Below, piece after piece: positions 18,658-30,806 of a stretch of 64,000 bases of DNA. The notes under the pieces are model-generated. The model saw only the letters and a list, made by a program, of their open reading frames with translations. It did no database searches and was not told the DNA's origin. Numbering within the stretch: position 1 is the stretch's first letter; each line of letters opens with the position of its first letter. The DNA lies in NCBI GenBank assembly GCA_012728415.1, contig JAAYFD010000046.1:1-64000 (forward strand), written 5' to 3'. This stretch comes from Gammaproteobacteria bacterium (GTDB lineage Bacteria > Pseudomonadota > Gammaproteobacteria > Pseudomonadales > Pseudomonadaceae). The translations under genes were made by a program, and so were the position numbers.

Positions 18658-18947
18658 GCCTGCTCCCTTTTGCGTAAAACCAGACGCACACTGACCAGAC
18701 GCATCAGAAAAAAAGCCAGCGTCAGGCCAGTCATTGCCCAGAAAGGCTGCAACCAGAGCGTTAATAAATAAGCAACCAGAACTACCAGTGAACTACGCAA
18801 CAAAAAACTGGCCAGCAAACCAATTGCCGGATGTTCCTGGTGTAACGCACGGCGCATACCAACAGCCAGCCCCCAAAAAAATAACGCACTAACCGGCAAG
18901 CCAAAAATAAAACCCAGCAGTAATGCGCTGGCACTAAACTCAATCAT
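18648..18947 (-). CDS. atpR: N-ATPase accessory membrane protein AtpR
   Basis: A 99-residue protein with three hydrophobic helices: MIEFSASALLLGFIFGLPVS, a middle helix rich in L and V, and a last one before the basic end RLVLRKREQACN. A small three-helix AtpR between atpQ and atpB is a hallmark of N-ATPase operons. Its exact role is unknown; assembly or ion supply to the c ring has been proposed. The start is set by the overlap with the atpQ stop. Confidence 0.88.
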   Translation of the reverse strand: MIEFSASALLLGFIFGLPVSALFFWGLAVGMRRALHQEHPAIGLLASFLLRSSLVVLVAYLLTLWLQPFWAMTGLTLAFFLMRLVSVRLVLRKREQACN

Positions 18948-19265
18948 TAACCTGGCCTCCAGCATTTTCATTTTGTTCCAGGGTTTGTTTTTGTTGCTGC
19001 TGCAGCCAGACAAAAGCCATCAGCAGGCCAAAGACCAGGCCAGCCAGCAATAATGCCAACGGCCAGGAAAAGCGCTGCGGCGCTACCCGTTCAAGCCACA
19101 TGCCCACAAAAGCACCAGCCACACTTGGCAAGGTTACTGACCAGCCAATTACACCAAAGGCACCAAGCCCCATCAGCGGGCTGTAATTGCTGCGCTTGCG
19201 CATACGCGCCATGCTTTTGGCCTGACGCTGCATTTGCTGCAAGCTATCCTGCTGTGACTGCTTAT

Positions 19266-19269
<4 letters not shown>
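18940..19269 (-). CDS. atpQ: N-ATPase accessory membrane protein AtpQ (AtpI-like)
   Basis: A 109-residue protein with a basic, Gln-rich N-terminus, two membrane helices (about 33-55 and 68-88) and a Gln-rich tail. It matches the AtpI/AtpQ type found at this place in N-ATPase operons; related AtpI proteins help assemble c rings. Its ATG overlaps the atpC stop by four bases. Confidence 0.87.
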
Positions 19270-21117
<1,848 letters not shown>

Positions 21118-21801
21118 TTATTCAGGCAATAACAAGCCATCTTCCAAGCGTAACACCAGCTGCATCTGCTCGGCCAGTTGTGGATCGTGGGTCACCACTA
21201 AAAAAGTAGTGCCAAGGGCTTCGGAAAGCTCCAGCATCAGGCTCTGGATGCTCTGCGCTGTTGTGCGGTCAAGGTTGCCGGTCGGCTCGTCCAGCAAAAC
21301 CAGTTGCGGCCTGTTTACCAGCGCCCGGGCAATGGCCACGCGCTGACGCTCGCCACCGGACAACTCGGCAGGCTTGTGCTCAAGGCGATGTTCAAGGCCG
21401 ACCCTTTGCAATAGTTCCATGGCACGCCGGCGACACTCATCAAGCGGTGTTTTGCCAATCAGCAACGGCATGCACACATTTTCCAATGCACTAAATTCTG
21501 GCAGCAAATGATGGAACTGATAGACAAAACCCAGCGCCCGGTTACGCAGCAAACCCCGCTTGCGCTCAGACAATGCTGACAGCTGCTCGCCAGCCAGCCA
21601 GACGCTGCCGGTGGTCGGCACATCAAGGCCGGCCAGCATGTGCAGCAACGTAGTCTTGCCGGAACCAGAACTGCCAACAATGGCTACCCGTTCACCCACT
21701 TTCAGTTGCAGATCAATATTTTTCAGCACTTCGACCTTGCCCGGGCCTTCCTGGTAAGTCTTGCCCAGCTGGCGACACTCAAGCACAACTGTATTATTCA
21801 T
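21118..21801 (-). CDS. lolD: Lipoprotein-releasing ABC ATPase LolD
   Basis: A 227-residue ABC ATPase with Walker A GSSGSGKT, signature LSGGERQR, Walker B LVLLDEPT and the switch His in VVTHD. It has the LolD-type [17 protein letters not shown]-loop region. It powers release of outer-membrane lipoproteins from the inner membrane. It overlaps the upstream permease gene by eight bases. Confidence 0.94.
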   Translation of the reverse strand: MNNTVVLECRQLGKTYQEGPGKVEVLKNIDLQLKVGERVAIVGSSGSGKTTLLHMLAGLDVPTTGSVWLAGEQLSALSERKRGLLRNRALGFVYQFHHLLPEFSALENVCMPLLIGKTPLDECRRRAMELLQRVGLEHRLEHKPAELSGGERQRVAIARALVNRPQLVLLDEPTGNLDRTTAQSIQSLMLELSEALGTTFLVVTHDPQLAEQMQLVLRLEDGLLLPE

Positions 21802-23041
21802 AGCGCAGTGCCTCCGCAGGCTGTGTACGTGAAGCCCGCCAGGCCGGATATAGTGTCGCCAGAAAGCTCATGCCCAGTGCCGCACCGCAAATCAGCACGA
21901 CATCCTGCCAGCGCAGCTCGGACGGCAAGTAACTAATAAAGTACACATCAGAACTCAAAAATTGATGTCCAAAAAAAGACTCAATGGCGGCAACCCAGGT
22001 GGTAACGTTAAGCGCACTGATGATACCGAGCACACCACCAATCAGGGTGCCAACCACACCGATCAGGGTGCCCTGCACCATAAAGACCGCCATGATCTGC
22101 CCTGGCGATGCGCCCAGTGTGCGCAAGATGGCAATGTCAGCTTTTTTGTCGGTAACCACCATCACCAGTGTGGATATGATATTGAACGCAGCAACAGCAA
22201 CAATCAGCAGCAATAGTAGTGCAATCATGGTCTTTTCCATCTGGATGGCCTGGAACAGGTTGCCATGGCTGCGAGTCCAGTCACGCGGGTGCAGTTCGCT
22301 ATCCTCAATGGTGCTGGCAATTTCCCAAGACACTCTGGGGGCATCGAACAAGTCTTTAAGCTTCAGCCGGATACCTTCCACCTGATGCGGTTGCCAGCGC
22401 GACAATCGGGCTGCATCCTCAATGTGGATCAGGGCCAGCGAGCCATCCAGCTCGGCGCCGACCTTAAAGATGCCAGCTACGGTGAAACGCTTGAGACGTG
22501 GAAAGACACCAGCCGGCGTTACCGAAGCCTCGGGCAAGACAAAGGTCAGTTTGTCACCAACCCGCACATTGAAGCGGCGCGCTGTGATTTCACCAATAAT
22601 AATAGAAAAATCTCCCCCTTTAAGGTCTGCCAGCTTGCCGGCCTGCATATGGTTGCTGATGATGGAGACGCCATCTTCAGCGTCCGGCAAGATTCCGTTG
22701 ACCAGCACCGGCTGTACGCTGCCGCTATGCGTCAGCATGCCTTGCAGCTGGGTAAAGGGGGCTATCGCCTGCACTTCCTTGTGTTGCAGCACTTGCTGTC
22801 CAGTAGCCTGCCAGTCATCCAGCGGTGTGAATGAACTGACAGTGGCATGCGGAACCATGCCGAGTATTCGTGTACGCATTTCACGGTCAAAGCCGTTCAT
22901 CACTGACAACACCAAAATCATCACCAACACACCTAGTGCCAGTCCTATCATCGAGGTTAGCGAGATAAACGAAATAAAATGATTGCGTCTTTTGGCACGC
23001 GTATAACGCATGCCGACAAACAAAGCCAGGGGTCGAAACAT
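21794..23041 (-). CDS. LolC/LolE family lipoprotein-releasing permease
   Basis: A 415-residue MacB/FtsX-fold permease: an N-terminal helix after the typical start [20 protein letters not shown], a periplasmic domain (about 45-265) and three helices in the C-terminal half ([20 protein letters not shown] etc.), ending PAEALRYE. With LolD it extracts lipoproteins for LolA. Most Pseudomonas have two permeases, LolC and LolE, around lolD. Only one is present here, and the place of the second, downstream of lolD, is taken by the N-ATPase operon. Whether this is LolC, LolE or a LolF-like hybrid cannot be settled by eye. Confidence 0.9.
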   Translation of the reverse strand: MFRPLALFVGMRYTRAKRRNHFISFISLTSMIGLALGVLVMILVLSVMNGFDREMRTRILGMVPHATVSSFTPLDDWQATGQQVLQHKEVQAIAPFTQLQGMLTHSGSVQPVLVNGILPDAEDGVSIISNHMQAGKLADLKGGDFSIIIGEITARRFNVRVGDKLTFVLPEASVTPAGVFPRLKRFTVAGIFKVGAELDGSLALIHIEDAARLSRWQPHQVEGIRLKLKDLFDAPRVSWEIASTIEDSELHPRDWTRSHGNLFQAIQMEKTMIALLLLLIVAVAAFNIISTLVMVVTDKKADIAILRTLGASPGQIMAVFMVQGTLIGVVGTLIGGVLGIISALNVTTWVAAIESFFGHQFLSSDVYFISYLPSELRWQDVVLICGAALGMSFLATLYPAWRASRTQPAEALRYE

Positions 23042-23141
23042 AATGCTGCACTGTAATAGGTTAAGGGCTAGAATGCTGTGTACCTCCGCCACTTGCTGGC
23101 GACAGAAGCTCACTTATCTTAATGGCTGGTCTGGATGTAAC

Positions 23142-23693
23142 ATGCTCACACAGGACTCCCAGGAACGTCGCGAATACTACCGCATTCAGGATCGGATCGC
23201 ACTGCAAATCAGTAACGAGCCGGACCCTGCGCAAAGCTCATTGCTTTTTACCCTGCTCAATGAGCTCTATTTGCTGGATCTTGAGGCACAGCCCCTGCTG
23301 CGCAGTATTAGCGAACAGCAGCGCACGCTGGTCAACTATCTTAAAATCACAAACAAACGTATCGACCTGCTGGCCAATGCACTGGCCCAAGAGCTGATAA
23401 AAGAATTTGGTGAGCCACAGGAAGTCACTATTTCCGAACAAAGTATCGACTTTATCATCCCGGACCGGTGCCCTGCAGACAACATTCTCACTCTGCGCCT
23501 GATTCTGCTGCCACAAGCATTCGGCCTGCAATTGCAAGCCCGGGTACTGGACTGCCAGCCTGTCAGTACCGGCTTCAGAGTCGCGGCCGTCTTTCACGAA
23601 ATCACGGATACCCAGCGCCAGGTATTGGCTCGGCACATTATGCACAAGCAGGCCCAGGAGCGCCGTGAAGCTCTGGCAGACCAGCAGGAGTGA
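23142..23693 (+). CDS. PilZ-domain protein, putative c-di-GMP effector
   Basis: A 183-residue cytosolic protein. The N-terminus carries the PilZ motif RREYYRI (RxxxR type), followed by a helical middle (about 30-90) and a C-terminal beta part with PVSTGFRVAAVF, near the second PilZ motif (D/NxSxxG). It resembles the protein next to the lol genes in P. aeruginosa. The ATG at 23142 puts RREYYR at residue 9, typical for the family. It is divergent from the lol genes and couples to the next gene. Confidence 0.78.
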   Translation: MLTQDSQERREYYRIQDRIALQISNEPDPAQSSLLFTLLNELYLLDLEAQPLLRSISEQQRTLVNYLKITNKRIDLLANALAQELIKEFGEPQEVTISEQSIDFIIPDRCPADNILTLRLILLPQAFGLQLQARVLDCQPVSTGFRVAAVFHEITDTQRQVLARHIMHKQAQERREALADQQE

Positions 23694-23698
23694 TAACC

Positions 23699-23995
23699 AT
23701 GCCCCAGCACCTTGCCGCACTGGCTTTTCTTGTCCTGCTGTTTATCGGCGCCCCGGGACAGGCAGAGTCAATTAAAATCCCCCTTGGTCAACAAGGTAGC
23801 GAGCTGGCCCGGCACCTGCCTCAGCGTGGGCAAAGTCAGGCCAGCGTACTGCATCAGCATGGCGAACCGACAAAGCGGCATGCCAGTGTAGGACAGCCGC
23901 CCATTACACGCTGGGACTACCCTGAATTTACCGTATACTTTGAATACAACCATGTGATCAACAGCGTGCGTCAACACCAGAGACAGCACCCATGA
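23699..23995 (+). CDS. Small exported protein of unknown function
   Basis: A 98-residue protein with a signal peptide (hydrophobic LAALAFLVLLFIG, cleavage likely after GQAES). The rest contains GEPTKRHASVGQPPITRWDY and FTVYFEYNHVINSV, reminiscent of small exported proteins that precede a phosphodiesterase gene in Pseudomonas. It overlaps the next start by four bases, so it is likely made with the phosphodiesterase. The biochemical role is unknown. Confidence 0.7.
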   Translation: MPQHLAALAFLVLLFIGAPGQAESIKIPLGQQGSELARHLPQRGQSQASVLHQHGEPTKRHASVGQPPITRWDYPEFTVYFEYNHVINSVRQHQRQHP

Positions 23996-24714
23996 CACTT
24001 ATCTATGGCCATCGTGGTGCCAAAGGCATAGCACCGGAAAACACCCTGCCCAGCTTTCAAGCTTGCCTGGATGCCGGCATCAACCGCTGTGAGCTGGATG
24101 TCCGCCTGTCACGCGACAACCAGGCTGTAGTCATCCATGATGCCGACCTCAAGCGTCTGGCTGGCAGCAAGCAGCGGGTGAAAAACATGACCGTCGACGA
24201 ATTGTCCAAAGTGGACACTCGTCACGCCGGACCAGCCTGGCCGACAGCATGCAGGGTTCCTACGCTAGCCCAGGTACTTGAGCTATGCGCTTTCGAACAC
24301 TGGCAAATCGAGATAAAAAGCCTGTCGCGTAAGCGTGCAGTGATTTTGATCCAAAATATTGCACGCCTGTGTGAAAAATATGGAATCAGTGAACAAGTCG
24401 TCCTCACCAGCAGCTCGCACACGGTGTTGCGCACCGCCATGCAGCAAGCACCCCACCTGCCGCGTGGCCTGGTAGCTGAGTATGCCTGGATGGATCCGGT
24501 GAAAACCGCCCTGCGCTTTCAGTGCAGCCTGCTAGCCCTGAACTGGAGCCTATGTATTGAAAAGCGTATTCATCAGGCACAGGAGGCCGGCATGCATGTA
24601 TCTGCCTGGACCGTGAACGATCCGGCGCTCATGCGCCAGCTCGCTCAATATGGCGTAGACAGTCTGATTACAGACTTTCCCGGGCTGGCCAGCGCCACGC
24701 TCGGGAGTCCGTAA
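23992..24714 (+). CDS. Glycerophosphodiester phosphodiesterase family protein
   Basis: A 240-residue cytosolic GDPD (UgpQ-like) TIM barrel. The catalytic start YGHRGAKGIAPENTLPSFQA carries the active-site HR and E-N residues; RCELDVRLSRDNQAVVIHD gives the metal ligands and second catalytic His. WQIEIKS and the final DSLITDFPG are family marks. It should hydrolyse glycerophosphodiesters to glycerol-3-phosphate and an alcohol. It has no signal peptide. Confidence 0.92.
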   Translation: MTLIYGHRGAKGIAPENTLPSFQACLDAGINRCELDVRLSRDNQAVVIHDADLKRLAGSKQRVKNMTVDELSKVDTRHAGPAWPTACRVPTLAQVLELCAFEHWQIEIKSLSRKRAVILIQNIARLCEKYGISEQVVLTSSSHTVLRTAMQQAPHLPRGLVAEYAWMDPVKTALRFQCSLLALNWSLCIEKRIHQAQEAGMHVSAWTVNDPALMRQLAQYGVDSLITDFPGLASATLGSP

Positions 24715-24731
24715 ACAACTGCTCAAAGGCC

Positions 24732-24762
24732 GCTCCGGCCATCGCCACTGCCTGGCCGGAGC
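24732..24762. terminator. Hairpin between converging genes
   Basis: GCTCCGGCCA (24732-24741) pairs perfectly with TGGCCGGAGC (24753-24762) across an 11-base loop, in the spacer between the phosphodiesterase gene and sthA, which converge. T runs are short (three on the minus side), so it may work as a weak two-way terminator. Confidence 0.5.
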
Positions 24763-24765
24763 CGC

Positions 24766-26157
24766 TTAAAAAAGCCTGTTCATGCCATCATAGGCTGCCA
24801 CCCGGTAAGCTTCCGCCATGGTCGGGAAGTTAAAGGTGGTGTTGAGGAAGTACTTCAGGCTGTTGGCCTCACCCGTCTGGTTCATTACTGCCTGGCCAAT
24901 ATGGATAATTTCTGAAGCCTGGTAGCCAAAGCAGTGCACCCCAAGAACGGCCAGGGTTTCACGGTGAAACAGGATTTTTAACATGCCGGTTTCTTCACCT
25001 GAGATCTGCGCCCGTGCCATGCTCTTGAAAAATGCCTTGCCGACTTCGTAGGGCACTTTTTCTTCAGTCAGCTCCTGCTCGGTTTTGCCGACAGAGCTAA
25101 TTTCGGGAATCGTATAAATGCCGGTGGGCACATCATCAACATAGTGCCAGCTCCCGTCATCAATAATATTGCCTGCAGCCGAGCGACCTTGGTCATAAGC
25201 GGCGCTGGCCAGGCTCGGCCAGCCGATCACGTCGCCGGCTGCGTAGATATTCGGCACTTCGGTGCGGTAGTACTCGTCAACGGCAACCTGGCCGCGGCTG
25301 TTGGCTTCCAGGCCAACGTTCTCCAGACCCAGCTGGTCAGTGTTGCCGGTACGACCGTTACACCACAAAAAGCCATCGGCCTTGATTTTCTTGCCCGATT
25401 TCAGGTGCAGGATTACGCCGTTTTCAACCCCTTCAACCCGCTCGTATTCTTCGTTGTGGCGCACCAACACGTTGTTGATACGCAAGTGATAACTGAGCGC
25501 ATCAGAAATTTCACGGTCAAGGAAGCTCAGCAGGCGGTCACGGGTATCGATCAGATCAACCAGCACACCCAGACCGCTGAAAATGGAGGCATACTCGCAA
25601 CCAATCACACCGGCACCGTAAACGATGAGGCGACGCGGAGTATAGCCAAGGCTGAGAATGGTATCACTGTCATAAATACGCGGATGATTAAAGTCGATAT
25701 CTGCCGGGCGATAGGGACGCGAACCTGTTGCAATAATAATCTGGTTTGCCACCAGCTTTTCAACACGGCTCGGACCAACCACATCAACACTGTGCTCATC
25801 AGCAAAACTGGCTGTACCGAAGTAAACGTCAATACGATTGCGGGCGTAATAGTTGGTGCGCGAGGCAACCTGACGTGCAATCACACTCTCGGCGCTACGC
25901 AGCACATCGGGAAAAGAAAACCAGCGCGGCTCGCCAATCTGGCGAAACATCGGGTCAGTATTGAAACGCAGAATCTGGCGTACCGAATGGCGCAGCGCCT
26001 TGGACGGAATAGTCCCCAAATGGGTGCTGTTGCCACCTACCACACCACGGCTTTCCACCACAGCAACCTTGCGACCGGCCTTGGCTGCGTTCATCGCAGC
26101 GCCTTCACCGGCAGGGCCAGAGCCCAGAATAACCACATCGTAATTATAAACAGCCAT
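24766..26157 (-). CDS. sthA: Soluble pyridine nucleotide transhydrogenase
   Basis: A 463-residue cytosolic flavoprotein that moves hydride between NADPH and NAD+. It has an FAD motif ([20 protein letters not shown]), a second dinucleotide motif ([18 protein letters not shown]) and the [23 protein letters not shown] segment. The position corresponding to the single Cys of the usual GGNCTH sequence is Ser here ([13 protein letters not shown]). The family does not use a redox disulfide, so activity is expected to remain. It has its own spacing from nqrM, 62 bases upstream. Confidence 0.95.
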   Translation of the reverse strand: MAVYNYDVVILGSGPAGEGAAMNAAKAGRKVAVVESRGVVGGNSTHLGTIPSKALRHSVRQILRFNTDPMFRQIGEPRWFSFPDVLRSAESVIARQVASRTNYYARNRIDVYFGTASFADEHSVDVVGPSRVEKLVANQIIIATGSRPYRPADIDFNHPRIYDSDTILSLGYTPRRLIVYGAGVIGCEYASIFSGLGVLVDLIDTRDRLLSFLDREISDALSYHLRINNVLVRHNEEYERVEGVENGVILHLKSGKKIKADGFLWCNGRTGNTDQLGLENVGLEANSRGQVAVDEYYRTEVPNIYAAGDVIGWPSLASAAYDQGRSAAGNIIDDGSWHYVDDVPTGIYTIPEISSVGKTEQELTEEKVPYEVGKAFFKSMARAQISGEETGMLKILFHRETLAVLGVHCFGYQASEIIHIGQAVMNQTGEANSLKYFLNTTFNFPTMAEAYRVAAYDGMNRLF

Positions 26158-26219
26158 TGTCGCTCCTTACTCAGCAAGGACGGGCACGGACCTGTTTCAG
26201 CCCGTCCAGATCGGATGAT

Positions 26220-26465
26220 TTATTTTTTGGCAGTCGCGTCATAGGCCAGCGCTTCGGCGGCCTGTACGGTGCCATCGGCATTGGCTTCTTCACACTTCTG
26301 GCGCTCTCCGCCACAGATGGAGCATTGCTTTTCAATACCCAACGCAGCAATTCCGCCGCAGGAGCCGGCAATCGGCTTACGCCCAGCCAGCACGCCCGAC
26401 GCCATGCCCAGAATGACCAACGCCATGGTGGCAAACACCACCAGAAACATAATAAAAAAACTCAT
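26220..26465 (-). CDS. nqrM: Na+-NQR maturation factor NqrM
   Basis: An 81-residue membrane protein with one N-terminal helix (FFIMFLVVFATMALVILGMA) and a Cys cluster, C36 plus CSICGGERQKC. NqrM is needed to deliver the iron centre held by Cys residues of NqrD and NqrE. It sits directly after apbE at the 3' end of the nqr operon, the standard place. Confidence 0.93.
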   Translation of the reverse strand: MSFFIMFLVVFATMALVILGMASGVLAGRKPIAGSCGGIAALGIEKQCSICGGERQKCEEANADGTVQAAEALAYDATAKK

Positions 26466-26479
26466 GGTAATTACCTGCC

Positions 26480-27499
26480 TTATTCGGGGAACAATTGCTC
26501 AAAAGCTGGACTGGCATGGCTCCGAAACTCGCCCTGCTCACGAGTCACAAACAGTGCTGCAATGCCATGCTGTTTTGCGAACTCCATGCCTTCATCCTTG
26601 CCTAGCACCATAAGAAGCGTACCCAGTCCGTCTGCGGCCATTGTGGAGCGGTCAATGACCGTTACTGCGGCAAGATTATGTGCAATGGGTGCACCGGTTT
26701 GCGGATCGAGCGTGTGCGAAAACCGCACGCCTTCTTCTTCAAAGTAATTGCGATAATCACCCGAAGTATTTACACCCCAACCGTCTATTTCAAGAATGCG
26801 CTGCAATACCCGCTCGCCATTGCCCACTGGCTGCTCCAGAGCTATACGCCAAGGTGAGCCATCAGGCTTTTTACCTTTGGCAAACAGCTCCCCTGTCACT
26901 TCGATCATGTAGCTGCGAATGCCTTTTTCCTCAAGCTCGGCCGCTATGCGGTCTACAGTATAGCCTGCTGCAATGCTATTGAGGTCAAGCTTCAGGGCTA
27001 TTTTTTTACAAAGCTGATTGCCCTCAACACTTAGATGCTGGTAGCCCATTCTGGCTGTTGCCTCACTGATTGCGTCCTCAGCGGGTATCTGGTGTCCACG
27101 GCTGGCCGGCCCGAAACCCCAGACACTGAGCAGTGGCTGAATGGTGATATCAAAACGTCCATTGCTCAGCCTGGCCAGCTCATCAGCATAGCTCACCAGC
27201 TCAAGCACTGGTCCGGGCATGACTTCACAGCTGCCAGCCGGCAGACTATTGAAACGGGACAGATCCGAGTCGGCACGGTAGGTCGACATCTGACGGTCGA
27301 CCTCATCCAGGATGTTCTGAACGACAACACCCGCTGACTCGGCAGCGGGTGTTGTCTTGTTTGCAACATACTTGATGGTGTAGGTGCTGCCCATGGTTGG
27401 ACCAGACAGCACCTCTATGCGCTCAGCCGGTTGGCAACCGGCCAGCGCAAGGCTCATGACTGTGATAACTCCCGCACCCTGTAACAGGTTGCGTAACAT
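26480..27499 (-). CDS. apbE: FAD:protein FMN transferase ApbE
   Basis: A 339-residue flavin transferase that attaches FMN to Thr residues of NqrB and NqrC. It begins with a lipoprotein signal (lipobox LAGC), so it acts at the periplasmic face. Family marks: MGSTYTIKYVA, DLNSIAAGYTVDRIA and HTLDPQTGAPI. The ATG at 27499 overlaps the nqrF stop region and has GGAGG in front. The frame continues upstream to an ATG at 27517 inside nqrF, which is less likely. Confidence 0.94.
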   Translation of the reverse strand: MLRNLLQGAGVITVMSLALAGCQPAERIEVLSGPTMGSTYTIKYVANKTTPAAESAGVVVQNILDEVDRQMSTYRADSDLSRFNSLPAGSCEVMPGPVLELVSYADELARLSNGRFDITIQPLLSVWGFGPASRGHQIPAEDAISEATARMGYQHLSVEGNQLCKKIALKLDLNSIAAGYTVDRIAAELEEKGIRSYMIEVTGELFAKGKKPDGSPWRIALEQPVGNGERVLQRILEIDGWGVNTSGDYRNYFEEEGVRFSHTLDPQTGAPIAHNLAAVTVIDRSTMAADGLGTLLMVLGKDEGMEFAKQHGIAALFVTREQGEFRSHASPAFEQLFPE

Positions 27500-27500
27500 G

Positions 27501-28724
27501 TTAGCCTCCAAAGTCATCCAGCAAGATGTTTTCAGGCTCTACTCCCAAATCCTCCAGCATCTTGATGACCGCTGCGTTCATCATGGGCGGTCCGCACATG
27601 TAATACTCGCAGTCTTCAGGCGCCGGGTGATCCTTGAGGTAGTTTTCGTACAGCACGTTATGGATAAAGCCTTGGAATCCGGTCCAGTTATCCTCTTCCA
27701 GCGGATCGGACAGCGCCAGGTGCCAGGTGAAGTTTTCATTCTCCTCTTGCAGCTTGTCATACTCGTCCACATAGAAGGCTTCACGCAGTGAACGCGCTCC
27801 GTACCAGAAGCTGATCTTGCGCTTGGACTTCAGACGCTTGAGCTGATCGAAAATATGCGAACGCATTGGCGCCATACCAGCACCACCACCAATAAATACC
27901 ATCTCGGCATCGGTATCTTTGGCGAAAAAGTCACCAAAAGGACCGTATACGGTAACCTTGTCACCTGGTTTCAGGCTAAACACATAGGAAGACATGATAC
28001 CTGGCGGCACATCATCACGGCCCGGCGGTGGTGTGGCGATACGGATGTTGAACTTGACCATGCCCTTTTCTTCAGGATAGTTGGCCATCGAGTAAGCACG
28101 GACAGTGGTTTCTTTCACATCGGACACATAGCGCCAGATGTTGAATTTGTCCCAGTCCTCGTGGAATTTCTCCTCGATATCAAAATCCTTGTACTCAACG
28201 CGGTGCGGCGGACACTCCAGCTGGACATAGCCGCCAGCACGGAAGTTGACGTCTTCGCCCTCCGGCAAAATCAGCGTCAGCTCTTTGATGAAAGTGGCCA
28301 CGTTGGGGTTTGAGCCCACCACGCATTCCCACTTTTTCACACCAAAGACTTCTTCAGGGATCTGGATTTTCATGTCCTGCTTGACCGACACCTGACAGGA
28401 CAGGCGCCAGCCTTCGCGGGCTTCACGACGGGTAAAGTGGCTGCCCTCGGCCGGCAGCATGTCGCCACCGCCTTCGAACACCTGGCAGGTACACTGGCCA
28501 CAGGTACCACCACCACCGCACGCAGAGGACAGGAAAATATTCTGTGCTGCCAGTGTTTGCAGCAGTTTGCCACCGGCCGGTACGGTTACCGTACGCTCAC
28601 CATTGATCAGAATGCTGACATCACCGCTGGAAACCAGCTTGGCACGGGCAATCAGGATGATCACCACCAGCGCCAAAACGATGGCGGTGAACATTCCGAT
28701 GGCCAAAAAGACTTCGAAACTCAT
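27501..28724 (-). CDS. nqrF: Na+-NQR subunit F, NADH dehydrogenase
   Basis: The 407-residue entry subunit: one N-terminal helix, a 2Fe-2S ferredoxin domain with the ligands in [14 protein letters not shown], an FAD domain ([11 protein letters not shown]) and an NADH domain ([30 protein letters not shown]). It oxidises NADH and feeds electrons to the complex. The length equals that of known NqrF. Confidence 0.97.
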   Translation of the reverse strand: MSFEVFLAIGMFTAIVLALVVIILIARAKLVSSGDVSILINGERTVTVPAGGKLLQTLAAQNIFLSSACGGGGTCGQCTCQVFEGGGDMLPAEGSHFTRREAREGWRLSCQVSVKQDMKIQIPEEVFGVKKWECVVGSNPNVATFIKELTLILPEGEDVNFRAGGYVQLECPPHRVEYKDFDIEEKFHEDWDKFNIWRYVSDVKETTVRAYSMANYPEEKGMVKFNIRIATPPPGRDDVPPGIMSSYVFSLKPGDKVTVYGPFGDFFAKDTDAEMVFIGGGAGMAPMRSHIFDQLKRLKSKRKISFWYGARSLREAFYVDEYDKLQEENENFTWHLALSDPLEEDNWTGFQGFIHNVLYENYLKDHPAPEDCEYYMCGPPMMNAAVIKMLEDLGVEPENILLDDFGG

Positions 28725-28737
28725 TATTCACTGCTCC

Positions 28738-29346
28738 TTAGAGTTGTACGCCGGAGAAGGACATGAAACCAAGGGACATCAGGCCAATGGTAATAAAGGT
28801 AATGCCCAGTCCCTGCAGGCCTGCAGGGACATCGCTGTACTTCAGCTTCTCGCGAATTGCAGCCAGAAGTGCAATGGCCAACGCCCAGGAAACACCTGAA
28901 CCAATGCCATAGACCACGCTCTCGGACAGGTTGTAGTCACGCTCTACCATGAACAGGGTGCCGCCCATGATTGCGCAGTTCACGGTAATCAGTGGCAGAA
29001 ACACACCCAGTGCGTTGTAGAGTGCGGGGACATACTTGTCCAGCAGCATTTCCAGGATCTGCACAATAGCGGCAATCACGCCAATGTAGCTCAGCAGTCC
29101 CAGAAAGCTCAGGTCAACATCCGGCAGGCCGGCCCAGGCCAGCGCGCCATCCTTGAGCAGGTAGGTGTACAGCAGGTTATTGGCCGGTACGGTAATGGTT
29201 TGCACCACGATAACCGCAATACCCAGACCAATGGCAGTTTCAACCTTCTTGGACAGCGCAATGAAGGTACACATGCCCAAGAAGAAGGCCAGCGCCATGT
29301 TCTCGATAAAAATCGATTTAACCAGCAGACTCAGATAGTGTTCCAT
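28738..29346 (-). CDS. nqrE: Na+-NQR subunit E
   Basis: A 202-residue inner-membrane subunit with six helices. It has the Cys that share an iron centre with NqrD, in [10 protein letters not shown] and VNCAIMGG. Its start overlaps the nqrD stop by one base. Confidence 0.96.
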   Translation of the reverse strand: MEHYLSLLVKSIFIENMALAFFLGMCTFIALSKKVETAIGLGIAVIVVQTITVPANNLLYTYLLKDGALAWAGLPDVDLSFLGLLSYIGVIAAIVQILEMLLDKYVPALYNALGVFLPLITVNCAIMGGTLFMVERDYNLSESVVYGIGSGVSWALAIALLAAIREKLKYSDVPAGLQGLGITFITIGLMSLGFMSFSGVQL

Positions 29347-30014
29347 CAGTAGGCCTCCTTCTCGACGGTATTCGGAGAGATGACAAAGTCAGGCTTTTCA
29401 ACCTGGTCTGTCTTCCACGTGCGCAACGCCCAGATGATCAGGCCAATCAGGAAGAACGCCGAAGGTGGCAGCAACAGCAGGCCATTTGGCAGATACCAGC
29501 CGCCATCGTTAATGGTCTGGAAGATGGTTACGCCGACCAGTTTGCCGGAGCCGAACAGCTCGCGAATGATGCCAAGGATGATCAGCATTGCACTGTAGCC
29601 CAGGCCGTTGCCAATACCGTCAAAGAACGACAGTACGGGCGGGTTGGACATGGCGAAGGCTTCGGCACGACCCATCACAATACAGTTGGTGATGATCAGG
29701 CCGACGAATACCGACAGCTGTTTGGACAGCCCGTAGGCATACGCCTTGAGGAACTGATCAACCACGATTACCAGCGAGGCAATGATCACCATTTGCACGA
29801 TCATGCGGATCGAGTTGGGGATATGCGAGCGGATCATGGAGATGAACAGGCCGGAGAAACCGGTTACCAGCGTCAGTGCAATCGACATGACAATCGCGGT
29901 GTTCAGGTTAGAAGTAACAGCCAGTGCAGAACAGATACCCAGGATCTGCAGGCCGATGGGGTTGTTGTTGAACAGCGGATCAAGCAACACACCCTTGATG
30001 GTTGGCTCAGCCAT
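29346..30014 (-). CDS. nqrD: Na+-NQR subunit D
   Basis: A 222-residue membrane subunit, paralogous in fold to NqrE, with the iron-ligand Cys in GICSALAVT and [13 protein letters not shown]. It carries the final VEKEAY tail typical of NqrD. It lies between nqrC and nqrE with three bases to nqrC. Confidence 0.96.
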   Translation of the reverse strand: MAEPTIKGVLLDPLFNNNPIGLQILGICSALAVTSNLNTAIVMSIALTLVTGFSGLFISMIRSHIPNSIRMIVQMVIIASLVIVVDQFLKAYAYGLSKQLSVFVGLIITNCIVMGRAEAFAMSNPPVLSFFDGIGNGLGYSAMLIILGIIRELFGSGKLVGVTIFQTINDGGWYLPNGLLLLPPSAFFLIGLIIWALRTWKTDQVEKPDFVISPNTVEKEAY

Positions 30015-30017
30015 TGG

Positions 30018-30806
30018 TTATGCCTCCCCTTTACGCAGGCGATTAAGGAACGGACCAAAGCCGTTCTCGCCCAGCCAATAATCCAACAGATGGTTGACAC
30101 CGTTGCTGGTCAGGGTTGCGCCAGCAATGCCGTCAATCTGATTTTTTGCAGCAGGACTTGAGCGGTCAACGTTGCCCTTGATGACATGCAATACAGGCTT
30201 GCCACTGTCATCAAACACTTCCTTGCCGGTCCACAACGCGCGCCATAGCGGGTTATCCACCTCGCCGCCCAAACCAGGAGTCTCGGCGTGCTCGTAAAAG
30301 CCGAAGCCGGCAACTGTATTCAAGTCACCCTTGACGGCAATGAAGCCGTGCAGGGTAGACCAGAGGCCGTAACCGCGCACCGGGATGATCAGGGTATCCA
30401 GCTGGTTGTTCTCTTCCACCACATAAACGGTCGCGTAACGCTCACGACGCTTGATGGACGCGATGTCTTCCTTGCCATCCAGCTTCTTGGACAGAGCCGG
30501 ATCTTTCGCGGAAGCAACATGATCAAAGGTCATGGGATCGAACTTGTCCGAATACACACCCTCTTCAAGGTCGACCAGGCGAGCCTGGATACGCCCGTCG
30601 AACATACTACGAACCTGTTCGCCGCTCATGCGGCCGTCACCCAGGCCGGCAATGGCCAAAATGCTGCGCTGTTTGTCCAGAAGGCTGTTGGCCTGCTGGG
30701 TCGGGCGCAGGGCTACAGCTGCACCGGCTACAAAAATCGAGCACACCAGACAAACGACCAAAGCGACCGTCAGCGTGCCTATGGTTGTATCTTTTCTACT
30801 AGACAT
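30018..30806 (-). CDS. nqrC: Na+-NQR subunit C, FMN-bearing
   Basis: A 262-residue subunit anchored by one N-terminal helix ([20 protein letters not shown]), otherwise periplasmic. FMN is bound covalently to the Thr in [11 protein letters not shown], the target motif of ApbE. It overlaps nqrB by eight bases. Confidence 0.96.
   Translation of the reverse strand: MSSRKDTTIGTLTVALVVCLVCSIFVAGAAVALRPTQQANSLLDKQRSILAIAGLGDGRMSGEQVRSMFDGRIQARLVDLEEGVYSDKFDPMTFDHVASAKDPALSKKLDGKEDIASIKRRERYATVYVVEENNQLDTLIIPVRGYGLWSTLHGFIAVKGDLNTVAGFGFYEHAETPGLGGEVDNPLWRALWTGKEVFDDSGKPVLHVIKGNVDRSSPAAKNQIDGIAGATLTSNGVNHLLDYWLGENGFGPFLNRLRKGEA

Noticed and set aside
25144-26244. A 366-codon open frame opposite sthA
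   Set aside because: It lies wholly over a clear sthA gene and reads as low-information Asn/Thr/His-rich sequence without a ribosome site.
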